Of a stretch of 6,531 nucleotides of DNA, positions 6,068 through 6,531 are shown in pieces. The notes under the pieces are model-generated. The model ran no database searches. It was given only the letters and a program-made list of their open reading frames with translations, and had not been told where the DNA came from. How positions within the stretch are numbered: position 1 is the stretch's first letter; the number at the start of each line of letters is the position of its first letter. Both the position numbers and the translations under genes were made by a program. Source of the DNA: Rikenellaceae bacterium (lineage in GTDB: Bacteria > Bacteroidota > Bacteroidia > Bacteroidales > UBA932); assembly GCA_003520315.1 (NCBI GenBank), contig DOVA01000244.1:1-6531 (forward strand). The letters run 5' to 3'.

Positions 6068-6073
6068 CCTCCT
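6068..6073 (-). promoter_or_regulatory. strong Shine-Dalgarno of the C39 transporter
   Basis: The minus strand reads AGGAGG 5 bases before the ATG at 6062-6060, within a purine-rich stretch. This supports the chosen start, which also places the C39 motif at its normal distance from the N-terminus. Such a full match is unusual in Bacteroidetes. Confidence 0.65.
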
Positions 6074-6106
6074 CTTCTTCCCATACACAAATTTTGAAGT
6101 TAAAGA

Positions 6107-6220
6107 AAGGGGGTCAAACATTTTATCAACATTCTATAAAACATCTATAACTATGAAGAAATTCAACCCCGCTGGCCTCACCCTCAAAAGACCATTTCTC
6201 TCCCACAATTTGACCCCCTT
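6107..6220. repeat. perfect 12-bp inverted repeat flanking 90 bases in the operon leader
   Basis: AAGGGGGTCAAA at 6107-6118 is the exact reverse complement of TTTGACCCCCTT at 6209-6220. In RNA from the minus strand the two arms would form a long closing stem whose 3' arm ends 44 bases before the start codon. The enclosed region is richer in GC at 6160-6205 than its surroundings. No target-site duplication is visible beside the arms. It could be a structured regulatory leader or a small mobile-element remnant. Confidence 0.6.
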
Positions 6221-6227
6221 GTGGAAG

Positions 6228-6241
6228 CAAATGTACATTTG
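6228..6241 (-). promoter_or_regulatory. perfect palindrome containing a -7 promoter box, possible operator
   Basis: The 14 bases CAAATGTACATTTG are a perfect palindrome. On the minus strand TACATTTG (complement of 6228-6235) matches the Bacteroidetes -7 box TAnnTTTG exactly, and by symmetry the plus strand has the same box at 6234-6241. Minus-strand transcription would begin at about 6220-6223, at the edge of the 12-bp inverted repeat. The best -33 TTG candidate (complement of 6261-6263) is 25 bases away, too far for a good match, so an activator may be needed or the box may be fortuitous. Confidence 0.4.
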
Positions 6242-6282
6242 AGGTTTGTCATCAGGGTGCCAAAATAACTAAACTGATATAA

Positions 6283-6310
6283 GTTGCTTAAAAGAGCATT
6301 TTGTTGCTTA
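6283..6310. repeat. direct repeat of GTTGCTTA, two copies 20 bases apart
   Basis: GTTGCTTA occurs at 6283-6290 and again at 6303-6310, a start-to-start distance of 20 bases or about two helical turns. The pair lies some 50-80 bases upstream of the palindromic -7 box with respect to the transporter operon, a usual place for an activator to bind. The spacing recalls paired response-regulator sites, but the sequences fit no consensus I can name with confidence. Confidence 0.35.
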
Positions 6311-6357
6311 TTTTAAATTTCAGCAATTATTTTTAAAACAGATATTTCTAATTTGCT

Positions 6358-6531
6358 TTAAATATCCATTAACTCTCTGACACCAGGGATTTGTTCAAAA
6401 TAGGGGTAGATTTTAGGGGCTATCTTTCCAACAAAAGTATAGACCTTAGATTGAGATAAAGTTGATTGAGGGATAAAATTTAAATGAGTGTTTAGTGAGT
6501 TAAAGATATATATTAATACACTAATTATTAC
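6358..6531 (-). CDS. 3' end of a probable CvpA-family membrane protein
   Basis: The minus strand is open from the window edge for 57 codons to a TAA at 6360-6358, which is notable in such AT-rich DNA; the gene starts outside the window. The fragment begins with a hydrophobic segment (VIISVLIYIF), then a polar stretch with NSLN, FIPQSTLSQSKVY, a short helix-like VGKIAPKIYPYFE and the end ELMDI. A last membrane helix followed by a Ser-Lys-x-Tyr turn and an IAP-x-I-x-P segment is how I remember the end of CvpA (colicin V production) proteins. The assignment is from memory of the family pattern and not certain. It is co-directional with the peptide-export operon but 295 bases away, and CvpA proteins are common in genomes without bacteriocins, so a functional link is only possible. 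Confidence 0.55.
   Translation of the reverse strand, partial: VIISVLIYIFNSLNTHLNFIPQSTLSQSKVYTFVGKIAPKIYPYFEQIPGVRELMDI

Larger units (their letters stand above)
6063..6357. other. intergenic control region upstream of the transporter operon
   Basis: The 295 bases between the CvpA-like stop and the transporter start hold no convincing gene. From the operon outwards they contain the Shine-Dalgarno, a 12-bp inverted repeat enclosing 90 bases, a 14-bp palindrome that includes a -7 box, and two copies of an 8-base direct repeat. Next to the upstream stop there are only weak AT-rich hairpins, for example AGCA (6295-6298) with TGCT (6305-6308), which on the minus strand is followed by CTTTT and might end the upstream transcript poorly. 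A separate promoter for the peptide-export operon is therefore likely but not proven. Confidence 0.6.

Noticed and set aside
6153..6242. 29-codon plus-strand frame beginning MKKFNPAGL
   Set aside because: It starts inside the inverted-repeat region, has no ribosome site or recognised match, and runs through the repeat arm; a chance frame or the remnant of a mobile element is likelier.
6341..6366. GATATTT/AAATATC inverted repeat at the stop of the CvpA-like gene, as a terminator
   Set aside because: It has only one G-C pair, a 12-base loop and no clean U-run after it; such pairs arise easily in AT-rich DNA.

Overview
The window reads as chromosomal DNA from a Bacteroidetes bacterium, probably of the order Bacteroidales. 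It is AT-rich, most starts lack a Shine-Dalgarno sequence, and there are matches to the Bacteroidetes -7 promoter box TAnnTTTG. The TolC-like and TlpA-like proteins have the style of that phylum. Apart from the tail of a thioredoxin-like gene at the left edge, every gene lies on the minus strand, so the array is transcribed from right to left.

In transcription order it holds: the 3' end of a probable CvpA-family membrane protein (6531-6358); a 295-base gap with a palindrome containing a -7 box, a long-range 12-bp inverted repeat and direct repeats; a peptidase-containing ABC transporter (PCAT) with a complete C39 protease triad (6062-4002); a 69-base GC-rich spacer with dyads; two small genes, here called peptide A (62 aa) and peptide B (73 aa), joined by a TGATG stop/start overlap (3932-3744 and 3744-3523); a TolC-family outer-membrane channel (3457-2138); a MacA/HlyD-type periplasmic adaptor (2123-852); and tsaB (848-153). 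The operon tail converges, with only 4 bases between stops, on the TlpA/thioredoxin-like gene at 1-148.

The main point of interest is the peptide pair. Both have a leader ending in Gly-Gly, the cleavage signal for C39 peptidases, and both predicted mature parts carry GxxxG helix-packing motifs, as in two-peptide (class IIb) bacteriocins. They sit directly downstream of the C39 transporter and directly upstream of the other two parts of a type I secretion envelope-spanning complex. The simplest reading is a self-contained class II microcin-like or peptide-signal export system: the PCAT would cut the leaders and pump the cores, the adaptor would bridge the periplasm, and the TolC protein would open the outer membrane. 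No immunity gene is visible, so toxin and signal roles both remain open. The peptides are not recognised as any family I can name.

tsaB (tRNA t6A synthesis) is a housekeeping gene and is probably only a positional neighbour. The peptide genes are clearly richer in GC than the transport genes around them, which suggests they were acquired separately.
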